From the NCBI RefSeq assembly GCF_004115745.1, contig NZ_QXIL01000007.1:62001-126000 (forward strand): 64,000 bases of DNA, given 5' to 3'. The stretch is from Levilactobacillus suantsaii (GTDB lineage Bacteria > Bacillota > Bacilli > Lactobacillales > Lactobacillaceae). The translations under genes and the position numbers were made by a program. Shown in pieces: positions 8,965 through 18,013 of the stretch. The first letter of the stretch is position 1; each line of letters opens with the position of its first letter. The notes beneath the pieces were generated by a model that made no database searches, had not been told where the DNA came from, and saw only the letters and a program-made list of their open reading frames with translations.

Positions 8965-8997
8965 CTTGAGATGAATGGAATTTTTGAACAATAAAGT

Positions 8998-9030
8998 AAG
9001 CGTTCAACCGTGATGGTTGGACGCTTTTTT
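8998..9030 (+). terminator. Intrinsic terminator
   Basis: Stem AGCGTTCAACC with GGTTGGACGCT (one mismatch) around a short loop, then a T run. Confidence 0.88.
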
Positions 9031-9129
9031 GGCGGGATTAGGTGCGGCCTGCTGATCGGCTTAATAGCTAAGATTAGAAGCATAAACGTTGATCTAGCCG
9101 TAACTTATCCCCGTTACATTTACCCGATA

Positions 9130-9158
9130 ATACCATTATTAGTCAACAATAGTGGTAT
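9130..9158. promoter_or_regulatory. Operator-like palindrome upstream of paralog B
   Basis: Eleven-base arms ATACCATTATT (9130-9140) and AATAGTGGTAT (9148-9158) pair with one mismatch around seven bases, 40 bases upstream of the start codon. No T run follows, so it is more like a protein-binding site than a terminator. Confidence 0.4.
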
Positions 9159-9197
9159 CCTTAACTAGTAACCAGATTTGAGGAGGGGGTTATTTAG

Positions 9198-10936
9198 ATG
9201 TTAATTAAATGGGGAAGGTTAGCCACCACCGTGGCGTTTATCGGGGGCAGCGTGGGCCTGATGACCACCACGGCGCAGGCTAAGACCAGCTACCACATCA
9301 CCAAGACGCAGAAGATTGCCCGGACAGCTTATCACCTTAAAAATGATAAGCAGACGCGCTTTACTTGGGACAAGACCCACACCAAGCGGTTGTGGATTTT
9401 AAATCAGGTCGACAGCGCCCACCAGAAGATGACCTGGATGGCGGACGCCAAGGTCACCATGAAACATGGCAACAAGTCGGCAACTTATTTACATATTCGG
9501 GATGACTACGGCGGTGATGACGGGTACGTATACGCGAAGCCGATGGTCAAGGGGTACTCCAAAGGCTATCAAACGCGAAGGGGACCGTCATTCAAGGGAC
9601 CACCAGTGTCAGCAAGGGCCGGGAAACTTTGGCCATCAACGCCACGGCGTTGAGCTATCACCTGCGGCACCAACTGGGGATTGGCGACAAACAGACCTTT
9701 AAAGATGTCGCAGTACGTACGCTTAAGGCGACGCCCGTTGACCAACCGGCATACAGTACCGTGATGCACGATGACTTTGCGGATCTCACCGCGGCTAATC
9801 TGTTTAAGGGCACGTCGGCGCAGGAAAAACGCACGCAATTGTTCCGGACCACGAGTGACGGGTACGTCGAATACTACGACACGGGCACCAGTCAGAGGAA
9901 CGATACGGACTTACCGCAAGGGAAACCGGTGAGTCAGAAGATTTTGCGGACTAGTCAGGCACACGGCGTGGTCACAATGGCCTACCGGCACCACCTGAAG
10001 GGTTTGAAAGATACGCCCACCACGGTAAAGGGGGCTGCGGGGTACCAGTTGACTCTGCAGAAGCAAAAGCAGACGACCACCATCGGTTATGGCGTCTATG
10101 CCAACTACCGCGTCGGGGGCCAGTCGTTCTATGCGTACCAAGGACAAACGACGGGGTCGCCGGTTACAGCCAAGAAGCTCAGCGCTAAGGCGTTGGCCAA
10201 ACAGGTCAAGACTTCGCCCAAGATGACCTATTACCGCACCACCAAAAAGGTTCGCGTACGGGCACCGTTTGACGCGTACGTTTCCGGGACGCTAAAGAAG
10301 ACCATCACCTTACCGAAGGGGACCGTGGTGGCTGGCCAGGTAGTCAGCCAACGGCAACGAGGCAAGACGGTGAAGAGCATGCAAGTGGTCACGAATCGGT
10401 TGAGTACCAAGCGCCTCGCACCGGGGTACAAAAAGGGCTTATGGGCCGGTCAAGATGCCGCAACGACTAAGCATTACCAATCCTTTGCCCGGGTTAAGCG
10501 CCCCGCCTACATGCCGAAAAATGGGAGTGCGGGGGACCTGTATTTGGGAAGCTCGACCAAACCCATCACGGCGGGGAAACTGGCCAAACGGAGCGTGGTG
10601 ATCACCACCGATGGGTACGTGGAAGTCCACCACAACGATCCGGCTGGTCGTAAGACGGAATACCGGGCCAAGCCTAAGACGTCCGTGAAAATCAAGCGGA
10701 CCACCATCAAGGGCCACACACGCTACTTGTATCTGGCCAAGAAGTTGAGTGGTTTCAAGACCAAGAAGGTCCACTACCACGGGAAAGCCCAGTACCGTTT
10801 GGCACTGTTCAATCCGCAAAAGACCTACGCCGTCAATTTCGATCCCGATGGGGATGAAGACGGCAGTACGCCGGAGGACTTTGGCTTCTTGGTCTTCGGG
10901 GGCCAGTCGGTTTACACACCGTATGAGTTGGATTAA
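9198..10936 (+). pseudogene. Large secreted protein paralog B, frameshifted by an internal deletion
   Basis: ATG 9198 (ribosome site GAGGAGGGGG) begins a signal peptide and N-terminal module closely matching paralog A (TWDKTHTKR, ATYLHIRDD). After GYQT at about 9575 the frame changes. Homology resumes in the plus-two frame with AKGTVIQG, matching PNGTIVQG of paralog A. About 27 codons present in paralog A between these points are missing, so a deletion of roughly 80 bases that is not a multiple of three caused the frameshift. The downstream frame is open to 10936 and contains the complete C-terminus. The two paralogs were broken by different events. Confidence 0.8.
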
Positions 10937-10953
10937 TAAAGACAATTAAAAAC

Positions 10954-10990
10954 GCCTAACCTGGTTAAACTTCCAGGTTAGGCATTTTGG
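10954..10990. terminator. Bidirectional terminator between paralog B and the XrtG operon
   Basis: An 11-base-pair perfect stem GCCTAACCTGG/CCAGGTTAGGC lies between convergent genes, with T-rich flank on the right and A-rich flank on the left. Confidence 0.85.
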
Positions 10991-11001
10991 GTTGCGGTTA
11001 A

Positions 11002-12339
11002 TCATTTACGCGCCGACTTGCGGTGCAATCTCACGGCGCGCCAATCGTGGGCGACGACAGTCTTGATGCGGCGCCACTCGGCTCGAAATGGCGTCGAGTT
11101 CCAGCCGACCGTGGTGGTCATGCTGTTGAGGACGCCCACTAGCCGAATGAAAGCACAGACCAGACTATACACGGGCAGGGTGGTCGCGACCCACCATTGC
11201 CGGCGGTAAAAGCGGCGCTCCTCCGGGAAGGCGACCAGTAATTGCAAGACGCAGAGGTAGTTGAAGAGGCTCACCAGGATATAGAGCAGGTAGATGATAA
11301 CGTACGACATGCCCATCATAATTGGGGAGTAGCGAAAGAAGAGCAGCACGACGCTGGCGCAGAGCCAAATCATGCGGGGAAAAAGGAATGTGTGGTCCAA
11401 CAAGAGCCGGCGGACCATGAAGTTTGTGAAGAAGTCGCGCACGCTCAGACGGTGCGTGTACTGTTGAACGACCTCCATTTCCCCCCGTTGCCAGCGCTGA
11501 CGTTGGGTATAGAGTTGGCCCAAATTAGCGATTGGTTCGATATAGAAGATGGCGTCGGGACACAGCTCGACGCGCTGGTTGAGGCGGTCTCTGATTTGAA
11601 ACGTCATATCGGTGTCTTCCCCGATGGTGTCGGCATCGTAAAGAAAGGTATTGAGCACGACCTCCTTGCGAAAGGCGGAAAAGTCTCCCGACATGGTGAA
11701 CAGTTGGTTATGGTGTGATTCCATGACTCGACCGGAAAGGAAGGCCTGAGCGTACTCAAAGTACTCGTTATATTGCAAGACGTGCCCATGCTGTTTCAGC
11801 CGGTCTTTTTGGGTCAAAATGGTGCCGGTCAACGCGGCGACGTGGTCGTCGTTTTCGAATTGCAGGATCATATTGGTGAGGGCGTGCGGTTCAAGGACAC
11901 CGTCGCTGTCGATATTGATGATGTAGGTTCCGATGGCCACGTACAGGGCGTTGTTTAAGGCCCGCGCCTTTCCCTTCGGTGTGTGGATGATGGATAAGTG
12001 GAGGTCCTGGAAAGTGTTTTGGGCCGCCGCAAAGACAGCGAAGCTATTGTCGGTACTCTGATTATCAGCCACGATGACCTGGATGGCGGCCTTAGGGTAG
12101 GTGGACCGTTCGATCGAGTCGAGGCAGGCAAAGAGGGTGTCCGCGGAGTTGTAGACCGGGACGATGATGGAGATCACAGGCCATTTAGCGGGCGACTCCA
12201 GGTGCCGCGGATGGGCATTGTGGCGTAGGAGACGTAAGCTAGAAATGATGGCGGGGATAATTTCGACCACGATGGGGATCAACGCCCAGGTCAACCAAAA
12301 GCCCATTTTAAATAGCGTCAGGTTCAACCAATAACTCAT
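11002..12339 (-). CDS. XrtG-associated family 2 glycosyltransferase
   Basis: The 445-residue protein has an N-terminal membrane segment, a GT-A domain with ISIIVPVYNSADT at the nucleotide site, the metal-binding IDSDG and acceptor-side GEDTDM, the QRQRWQRG motif of processive family 2 transferases, and C-terminal membrane segments. Its ATG overlaps the xrtG stop in an ATGA at 12336-12339, so the two are translationally coupled. The family is known as the glycosyltransferase of Gram-positive exosortase G loci. The likely role is making or attaching a glycan to the sorted protein; sugar and acceptor are unknown. Confidence 0.88.
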   Translation of the reverse strand: MSYWLNLTLFKMGFWLTWALIPIVVEIIPAIISSLRLLRHNAHPRHLESPAKWPVISIIVPVYNSADTLFACLDSIERSTYPKAAIQVIVADNQSTDNSFAVFAAAQNTFQDLHLSIIHTPKGKARALNNALYVAIGTYIINIDSDGVLEPHALTNMILQFENDDHVAALTGTILTQKDRLKQHGHVLQYNEYFEYAQAFLSGRVMESHHNQLFTMSGDFSAFRKEVVLNTFLYDADTIGEDTDMTFQIRDRLNQRVELCPDAIFYIEPIANLGQLYTQRQRWQRGEMEVVQQYTHRLSVRDFFTNFMVRRLLLDHTFLFPRMIWLCASVVLLFFRYSPIMMGMSYVIIYLLYILVSLFNYLCVLQLLVAFPEERRFYRRQWWVATTLPVYSLVCAFIRLVGVLNSMTTTVGWNSTPFRAEWRRIKTVVAHDWRAVRLHRKSARK

Positions 12340-12965
12340 GACTTTTCTCGCCCCCAGTGAAGGTTAACTTGCCAGCGACGCAGGGTCGCAACGCAGGCCG
12401 CATAAAAATTTCGTGAGATTTGTGAGTAGGTGAAGACGTTGTAGTACAGAACAATGACCAGAATGTAGAAAACAAGGCGGCCCAGGATGGCGTGGGCGAA
12501 AAAGAAAATCTGCCCGCCCGAAAAGTGGACCAACACGATGACAATGGCTAAGCGTAGTACGTTGGCCAGGTAGATCCACAACAAGCCCAGCAAGCCAAAG
12601 AAGACGCGTTCGTGGTGGTTAAAAAGCGGAAAGAAAGCGACCAGGCTAACGAAGGCGGTGGTCTCGATGATGCCGGAACACTCGTAGTCGATGGTCATGG
12701 TCAGCGGGTTAAACGGATTATTGATGCTGACGAGGCCGTAGTGAGACATGATGGTACACATGCCGGTCACGGTCCCCACCCAGCGGACCCCGTTGATGAC
12801 GGCGTGAGTAAAGAACCAGACCCAATAAGGATCACTCAACGCTATCAGGATGAAAAAGAGCCCGGCGGACCCCACGATGAAATAGAAAGCGGGAACCTGA
12901 GCACGTTTTAAAACGGAGATAAGATAAAGCCAGATGAGGAACCCCAGGATTAAATAAATGCTCAT
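12336..12965 (-). CDS. xrtG: Exosortase family protein XrtG
   Basis: This 209-residue multi-spanning membrane protein carries the exosortase catalytic arrangement: Cys96 in DYECSGI, Arg138 in NVLRLA and His158 in FFAHAI. Exosortases are membrane transpeptidases that cleave C-terminal sorting signals; the G type is the low-GC Gram-positive form. The ATG at 12965 is chosen because it overlaps the upstream stop as ATGA and has a GAGGT ribosome site; a longer in-frame extension upstream overlaps the preceding gene and looks non-coding. Its natural substrate is the gene directly upstream. All catalytic residues are intact although that substrate gene is frameshifted. Confidence 0.9.
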   Translation of the reverse strand: MSIYLILGFLIWLYLISVLKRAQVPAFYFIVGSAGLFFILIALSDPYWVWFFTHAVINGVRWVGTVTGMCTIMSHYGLVSINNPFNPLTMTIDYECSGIIETTAFVSLVAFFPLFNHHERVFFGLLGLLWIYLANVLRLAIVIVLVHFSGGQIFFFAHAILGRLVFYILVIVLYYNVFTYSQISRNFYAACVATLRRWQVNLHWGREKS

Positions 12966-13716
12966 GATTGGCGGGGACCTCGTTTCTGCGGACGAGTCGA
13001 GAATTGCCACACGCTTCCCACGGCGATTAAAGCGCCGATGCCAGCCAAGACGATGGGTCCGGTACTTCCGCCGGAAACCTTTAAGGATCCGGTCCAGAGA
13101 TTCGGGTTTTTCAGGGAGATGGTTTGGCCACTGGTGCTGGAAATTCCTTGGAGATCCGCTAGTGGAATGGCACATTCGAGGACGTATCCTTTCCCCTTGA
13201 CGGCCGTTCCGTCACCCAACTTTTGGGGGATGATTTGACGAGAGACGTAGGCTTGATGACTCAAGTTCACGTTCGACCCGTCGCTCCCGTAAAGGTTCAT
13301 GGCGACGGCCTGTTTCTCACCGACGTTAAGGGTCACGGTTTGATGATTGTTGAAGGAAAGGTGGAACGTCTTGCCGCCAACCGTCAGGACGTACCCGCTC
13401 GGTTGAAAGTTGGTGTAGCCGCCTTGCAGCTTAGGACTCATCAATATGTAGTAGTAGATGGAGTGGTTATCGGTCAACAACGAGACGTACTTCACGTTGT
13501 CGTCATCGCCGCTGATTGTCATGGCGTGTTTTGGTTTATCAGCCCAGTCGGTAAAATCACCGTCGATAGTGATGCCGAGGTCGCCGCTTGATGATGTAGT
13601 TGTGTCAGAGCCGCGTTACGAGAGGTCGTGGTGGTCGCTGCTTGTGCCGGGCCACCTCCCAGTAATGCAAAACTGATGGTTAAAGTTAAGATGAAAATGG
13701 GTTTATAAATTCCCAT
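12962..13716 (-). pseudogene. Firmicu-CTERM-type XrtG substrate, frameshifted
   Basis: ATG 13716 with a CGGAGGC site encodes a signal peptide (LLGGGPAQA). That frame ends at 13519. The main body, beginning ITIDGDFTDW and ending with a short Gly-Ser segment, a hydrophobic helix and RPQKRGPRQS, is in a second frame that has its own stop at 13618-13616. The shift therefore lies between 13615 and 13522, probably around 13600-13612. The C-terminal hydrophobic-plus-basic tail after GGSTGP is what XrtG substrates carry. The stop overlaps xrtG by ATGA, so one operon made substrate, exosortase and glycosyltransferase. A single-base sequencing error is the main alternative. Confidence 0.72.
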
Positions 13717-13806
13717 GCAATATGCCTCCGAACGTGGTCGGCCATTAGCCGATCACTAATTTTAGTATAGCTTGTGAGTGAAATGTAAGTAAAGCTACTG
13801 AACTAA

Positions 13807-15360
13807 TTAAGTCACCGAGTGATTAACGGTGGGGGCGTGGAGCCAGGCCAAATGACGGTGAAGTAGCTGATGCGTAGCCGGACTATTGAGGGTCGCGAGA
13901 AGCAACAAAACGGGTAAAAATTGAATCAGGTAGCGGCTTCGCCCACCTTCAAAAATCAACAGGAACAAGCACCCACCGACGAAGGCCAACCGGAGTGCTT
14001 GGATGATTTTGCGGTCATCGTGCCAGGCAAAGAAGATGAGACCTAACCAGAGACACCACCAGATTTGGGTCAGAAAACGGAGATCCCCCAAATTCCGGCC
14101 ATAAAGGAACAAGAAGTTCTCGAGGTGACCGGACCAACTAGGCGAGGTTGGAAAGTGACGCCGTTGGGCCAGCAAGGGGTCTTGGGCCCAGCCAAACGAC
14201 CCGTCGCTGGTATTGTGCTGTTGTTTTTGCCAGAGGAAGGCCACGTAACCGGTCAGGCCCAGACGTCGTAATCGGCGCTTGATGGTCGTCACGGAATAGT
14301 TGATGCGGGCTTGTTTATTCAACGTAGTCACCATTTTGTAGGAGTCCTTCGCGTTGTACCCGCCCTGACCCGAGAGGCCCATGTTGATAAAGTGGACCAG
14401 GGGCTTAGCCCGAGCCTGATTGACGCGGATGTAGGTTTGAGTTTGGACGACGTGGTGCCCCACTATGTAGCTGCCGGCAGTGCTACCGGTTAGGAGGAGT
14501 GCCAACAGTCCCAGCCAGAGCCAGTGGTGGGGTTGGGGCTTCAGTAGTGTCAAGCCTTCAATGAGCACAATGGCGATTGCCGGAACAATGGCCGAGGGCT
14601 TGATGAAGAAGGCGGCACTGACCCCCATGCCGAACCCAAGCGCGGCGAGAGCTTTAAGTAGCTTAGGGGCGTTCGAGTAAGCTAGCACGCAATAGCAGAG
14701 GATGTAGAATGACACAGCGGGTAAGACCCAGGTATCAGTATACGGAATGGTGATGGCGGGAAAGAATGCGAGCCACAGGGCGTGTAGATACAAGCCCCAC
14801 GGGACATTGGTGCGGTCGATGACCGCCAAACTCAAGAGGTTCAAAGTCGCTGAGACGTCGACGAAAAGCAACGTCCAGGAATCGAAGAAGAGCCAGGACG
14901 TAGTGTGAAACTGACTGGCTAACCAGTGTTGGATGAGTAAGAGGGGGAGGTTGTTGGGGTTGACGCTAAAATAGCCCACGGTGTTCGGGGCGTTGGGAGT
15001 GAGCAGGGCTTGGTGAATGGCGTCTACATCAGCCCCGCTGGGGAAATGCAATGCCCAGACTAAGCCGATTTGGCCGAGCACCACGAGGCCCAGACACCCG
15101 CTGGCGGTTACCCACCGGTTGGTCACGAACACCTTGTAACCTAGCCGTCGCGCGTGGGGAGAGACGTATAGGGTAAGTGCGATGGCTAAGGCCAGCAATA
15201 GCACCCCGGTCGTCACCCCTGTAGTCCCAACTTTGGTGACGGCATTGTCCCCCAAAATCAGGTTAGGTGAAGTCAGGGCAAAGCCAAAGGTGAGGATGAA
15301 AAAGCCGTAAAAGATGAGTTTTAGGGCTCGGGTATTGAAATGGTAAAATTGTTGCCGCAT
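13807..15360 (-). CDS. XrtG-associated integral membrane protein, putative GT-C type glycosyltransferase
   Basis: The roughly 517-residue protein has about a dozen membrane segments and a large extracellular loop, the layout of lipid-linked-sugar-dependent (GT-C) transferases. An early PSGADVDA motif sits in the first loop, where GT-C enzymes place acidic catalytic residues. It matches the conserved membrane protein that accompanies XrtG loci as I recall that family. ATG 15360 is chosen because GAGGAAT precedes it; a longer start at 15399 has no such site. It lies upstream of the substrate-xrtG-glycosyltransferase operon on the same strand and could share its transcript. Confidence 0.75.
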   Translation of the reverse strand: MRQQFYHFNTRALKLIFYGFFILTFGFALTSPNLILGDNAVTKVGTTGVTTGVLLLALAIALTLYVSPHARRLGYKVFVTNRWVTASGCLGLVVLGQIGLVWALHFPSGADVDAIHQALLTPNAPNTVGYFSVNPNNLPLLLIQHWLASQFHTTSWLFFDSWTLLFVDVSATLNLLSLAVIDRTNVPWGLYLHALWLAFFPAITIPYTDTWVLPAVSFYILCYCVLAYSNAPKLLKALAALGFGMGVSAAFFIKPSAIVPAIAIVLIEGLTLLKPQPHHWLWLGLLALLLTGSTAGSYIVGHHVVQTQTYIRVNQARAKPLVHFINMGLSGQGGYNAKDSYKMVTTLNKQARINYSVTTIKRRLRRLGLTGYVAFLWQKQQHNTSDGSFGWAQDPLLAQRRHFPTSPSWSGHLENFLFLYGRNLGDLRFLTQIWWCLWLGLIFFAWHDDRKIIQALRLAFVGGCLFLLIFEGGRSRYLIQFLPVLLLLATLNSPATHQLLHRHLAWLHAPTVNHSVT

Positions 15361-15507
15361 GTGAATTCCTCGAATCAATTTAGAGTAAGAACTATTCAAA
15401 GCTTACAACTACGGGACGCACGGCGCAACTGGAAGTGGCGCGGATGCAGTTGTCAAGGGGCCAGACTTCGACTAAGATGGCAGTAGTGCCATGCGGGAGG
15501 GAACGAG

Positions 15508-15869
15508 ATGAGTCAACGAACTTATAAAATAAAATCTTATGTTAACGCGAGCCACGCGATTCGATGGGCCGCGGAATCGGGGGAGAAGCATACACATACC
15601 TGGGAAATCGTGTGTGAGTTACATACCACGGATAAAATGGTGGCGTTTTACGATATCGAAACGATCCTACACAAGTCTTAGATGAACTTTCTGGCCAGTT
15701 CTTGAATGATTTACCGGAATTTCAAACGGTGAACCCCACGGTGGAAAACGTCACCGAGTACCTTTTTCAAAAAATTGACCAAGTCTTGCGGGACAATGGG
15801 GCGCAGTTATTGCGAATCGAAGTCAGTGATTCGCCAATCCGAGCCTACTGTATCGATACCCGTAACTAA
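15508..15869 (+). pseudogene. 6-pyruvoyl-tetrahydropterin-synthase-like gene, frameshifted
   Basis: ATG 15508 (site GGGAGGGA) encodes MSQRTYKIKSYVNASHAIRW and the HTHTWEI metal-site segment of the QueD/PTPS fold, then hits TAG at 15679-15681. Homology continues one frame over with VLDELSGQFLNDLPEF and a complete C-terminus to 15869. Adding one base near 15670 restores a protein of about 120 residues. A pterin-synthase-related protein is a recurrent member of Gram-positive XrtG loci, and this gene is divergent from the XrtG-associated membrane protein. Its role there is unknown. It is the second frameshifted member of this locus. Confidence 0.78.
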
Positions 15870-15891
15870 GGACTCAAGGTGGTGATGGGGA

Positions 15892-15907
15892 TGCTTCACG
15901 TGGAACA
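15892..15907 (+). other. parS: parS-like centromere site, one mismatch
   Basis: TGCTTCACGTGGAACA differs at one position (C for T at base 3) from the perfect copies. It is intergenic and in the same orientation as the others. Confidence 0.7.
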
Positions 15908-15915
15908 AAGGTGGC

Positions 15916-15941
15916 TAGGTGGGACCGCGGTGTCCCCTAGG
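15916..15941 (+). other. T-box-like core motif, possible leader remnant
   Basis: AGGTGGGACCGCGG (15917-15930) contains the T-box core TGGNACCGCG exactly and is followed by GTCCCCTAG, as T-box terminator regions often are. A strong terminator ends at 16100. There is no room for a stem I without overlapping the pseudogene upstream, and no aminoacyl-tRNA synthetase or amino-acid gene follows, so this is at best a remnant. Confidence 0.3.
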
Positions 15942-16068
15942 CAACTCCCATCAGCGAGAGTTAAAGACATGGGCCCCAAGCTGGTCACGACTGACTGGTC
16001 GGTCGTCTTTGAAAATGAGTCTATCGGTGCTATCACAGCGACGAACAGGGGTTGAGCACAGACTAAGA

Positions 16069-16100
16069 AATGACTTGCCAATAACGGCAAGTCATTTTTT
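16069..16100 (+). terminator. Intrinsic terminator
   Basis: Perfect 11-base-pair stem AATGACTTGCC/GGCAAGTCATT, six-base loop and T run. It lies just upstream of a truncated acetyltransferase frame. Confidence 0.9.
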
Positions 16101-16115
16101 AGCCCTAACTCCTTA

Positions 16116-16541
16116 GTGGGATTCTTGTTTGTGCGTATCTCCAACACACCTCGGCTGAAGCTCAAGTGGACCCAGCGATGCTACACAACGTTGGGACGAC
16201 ACGTCATTGCGTTAGGCAGCTATGCCGGTGAGTCTAAGCAGTACGATCAAGTCAACCAACAGATGTATCTGGAGTTTGGGGAGTTAGTCCCATCAGCGGA
16301 AATCACACTGTTTGCGGTCGACCCCGCACTGACCGGTCACCATATTGGCTCCCGGCTCTTACACGCGTTTGAACAATATGCGTCTCATGAGTTGATTTAT
16401 CTGTATACCGATTCGGATTGTAACTACCCCTTTTATTTTAAGCGGCAGTTCAACGTGCTTGCGCAACGAAAAATTCACTTAGACGAAAATGACCCGGCTT
16501 CGGCAGCCCTGACTTGTTTCTTATTGTATAAGCAACTGTAG
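16116..16541 (+). pseudogene. GNAT-family N-acetyltransferase, 5'-truncated
   Basis: The frame encodes the central and C-terminal part of a GNAT fold: a beta strand ITLFAVDP, the acetyl-CoA loop region TGHHIGSRLLHAFE, and IYLYTDSDCNYPFYFKR typical of the last strands. GNAT proteins of this type have some 60 further residues before GFLFVRI; here they are replaced by the terminator at 16069-16100, and no ribosome site precedes the first possible start. A fused remnant is the best explanation. It ends in a shared terminator facing the DUF2075 gene. Confidence 0.65.
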
Positions 16542-16565
16542 TCAAACCATCACGGGCATAAAATT

Positions 16566-16616
16566 CAAAAAATCTCGGTCATCCCACTACGGCTGTGGTG
16601 ACCGAGATTTTTTTAG
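16566..16616. terminator. Bidirectional terminator
   Basis: Stem AAAAAATCTCGGTCA with TGACCGAGATTTTTTT lies between convergent genes and supplies T runs in both directions. Confidence 0.9.
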
Positions 16617-16625
16617 ATTGACGAG

Positions 16626-17792
16626 TTAGTTTTGTTGCGCCAGTTCTAACAGGCGTTGCCGTAACGCATCATCGTACGCTGTCAAGTACAGGCCATACTT
16701 GCCACGCTTGATGAGCACGTTTAAGACGTTCGCGATGAAGGCCTGGTACTCCGCACGGGTGAATTTGCGGTCCTTGCGCTTCTTGAAGACCTCTTTATGC
16801 GAGTACTTTTCGGGGATCACGGTCATGCTGTCGGTTTTGGCGTCGTAGCCGAAGGACGGGCCGATGATCATGCCCACGTAATTTAAGTCAAACCCTTGCA
16901 GCGTGTAGATCGTACCGACCTGGGTGATGGAACCTTCCCGCTTGGCCCACGGGGTACGTTGCGGGTCCCATTCGTCCCAGGGGAGGTTGAAGGTGTCCAT
17001 TTCTACGTTGTGCCGACCGTCGATGCGCGGAAAACCGGAAGTCGCGACGACCCGGCTCATACCGTATTCCTTGTTGCGGCGTTTGATGGTTTCAAAAAGG
17101 TCGCCGGCCTTGTCGTAGACTTTGAACTCGAACTTACTGTTGGTCGGGAAAGGCCGCAGCGGTTTTTGAGCCGTCAAGTCGTCCATCCAGGCGACTTGCT
17201 CGTTGCTGGCGACCATCCGGTATTGGAAGTTCATGGAGAAGAGTTGGTGCGGGTGCTGGCCGATGGTCTTCATCAAGAGATCCTTGTCCCAGTACATCTT
17301 GGATTGGAAGACCTGGTCGAAATCGTAAACGACAACCACGACTTTGGCCAGGTTCATCAAATCGGTCAGTTGGTTTTGCCCGCGGTAATGGGCGTAGGGT
17401 TCCGACTTGGAGTATAGCAAATGGGCTTCGTCGACAAAGATGATGTCGTACTGCTTATCGTGTTTTTGAGCATCGTTGATCAACGCGGTTGGCCGTCGAA
17501 TCGATTGGACGTTCAAATGGGGAATGGCCTTCCCCATGTCGCGGTAGGCCTTGTATAACTCGGGGTGGTTGACCACCAGCGCGGTCCGGTACTGCGGGTC
17601 GGTCATGTACTGCCGAACCAGTTCTATCAAAACGACGGATTTCCCGGTTCCGGCGGCGCCTTCGATGATGGCGACCGAAGATGGTTTGCGGGTCAGGCCT
17701 TGAGCAATGTAATCGTTGATTTTGGTGATCATATGCTTCTGGTCGGCGGATAAGTCGTCGACGAAAAACTGTGCTTTTAAGATTTCGTTCAT
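16626..17792 (-). CDS. DUF2075 (Schlafen-like) ATPase/helicase-domain protein
   Basis: The 388-residue protein carries Walker A EGAAGTGKS (about residues 44-52), Walker B IIFVDEAHLL (about 116-125), a sensor segment NFQYRM and a late motif TLQGFDLNYVG, the pattern of the DUF2075 helicase-like family. Members are standalone or joined to nuclease domains; no nuclease domain is present here. Substrate and pathway are unknown, although such ATPases are often found near defence loci and here the gene sits next to a CRISPR array. ATG 17792 is preceded by GGAG. Confidence 0.85.
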   Translation of the reverse strand: MNEILKAQFFVDDLSADQKHMITKINDYIAQGLTRKPSSVAIIEGAAGTGKSVVLIELVRQYMTDPQYRTALVVNHPELYKAYRDMGKAIPHLNVQSIRRPTALINDAQKHDKQYDIIFVDEAHLLYSKSEPYAHYRGQNQLTDLMNLAKVVVVVYDFDQVFQSKMYWDKDLLMKTIGQHPHQLFSMNFQYRMVASNEQVAWMDDLTAQKPLRPFPTNSKFEFKVYDKAGDLFETIKRRNKEYGMSRVVATSGFPRIDGRHNVEMDTFNLPWDEWDPQRTPWAKREGSITQVGTIYTLQGFDLNYVGMIIGPSFGYDAKTDSMTVIPEKYSHKEVFKKRKDRKFTRAEYQAFIANVLNVLIKRGKYGLYLTAYDDALRQRLLELAQQN

Positions 17793-17930
17793 GTTAAACT
17801 CCTAGGTTTTCAATTTAGCGTCACTAAAGGTCAATGGTACCACAAATGGGGTGGAAGTCAGTTCTGGCTAGGATAAATTTGGATTCTGACCAGTGAATTT
17901 GGATTTCACGTCAGGTCATTATTGATAGGG

Positions 17931-18013
17931 TATACTAGGGGAACAAAACCCGAACTAATAAAAAACGGTCTCGGGCGAAAATCAAAACGCCGGTTTGACG
18001 GGATTTCCTTAGT
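17931..18013 (+). promoter_or_regulatory. CRISPR leader 1 with promoter
   Basis: A TATACT -10 (17931-17936) is followed by a 76-base segment (17938-18013) running into the first repeat. That segment is closely similar, over the same length, to the leader of array 2, sharing CGAACTAATAAAAAA and AAAACGCCGGT blocks. This fixes array polarity as plus. Confidence 0.8.
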
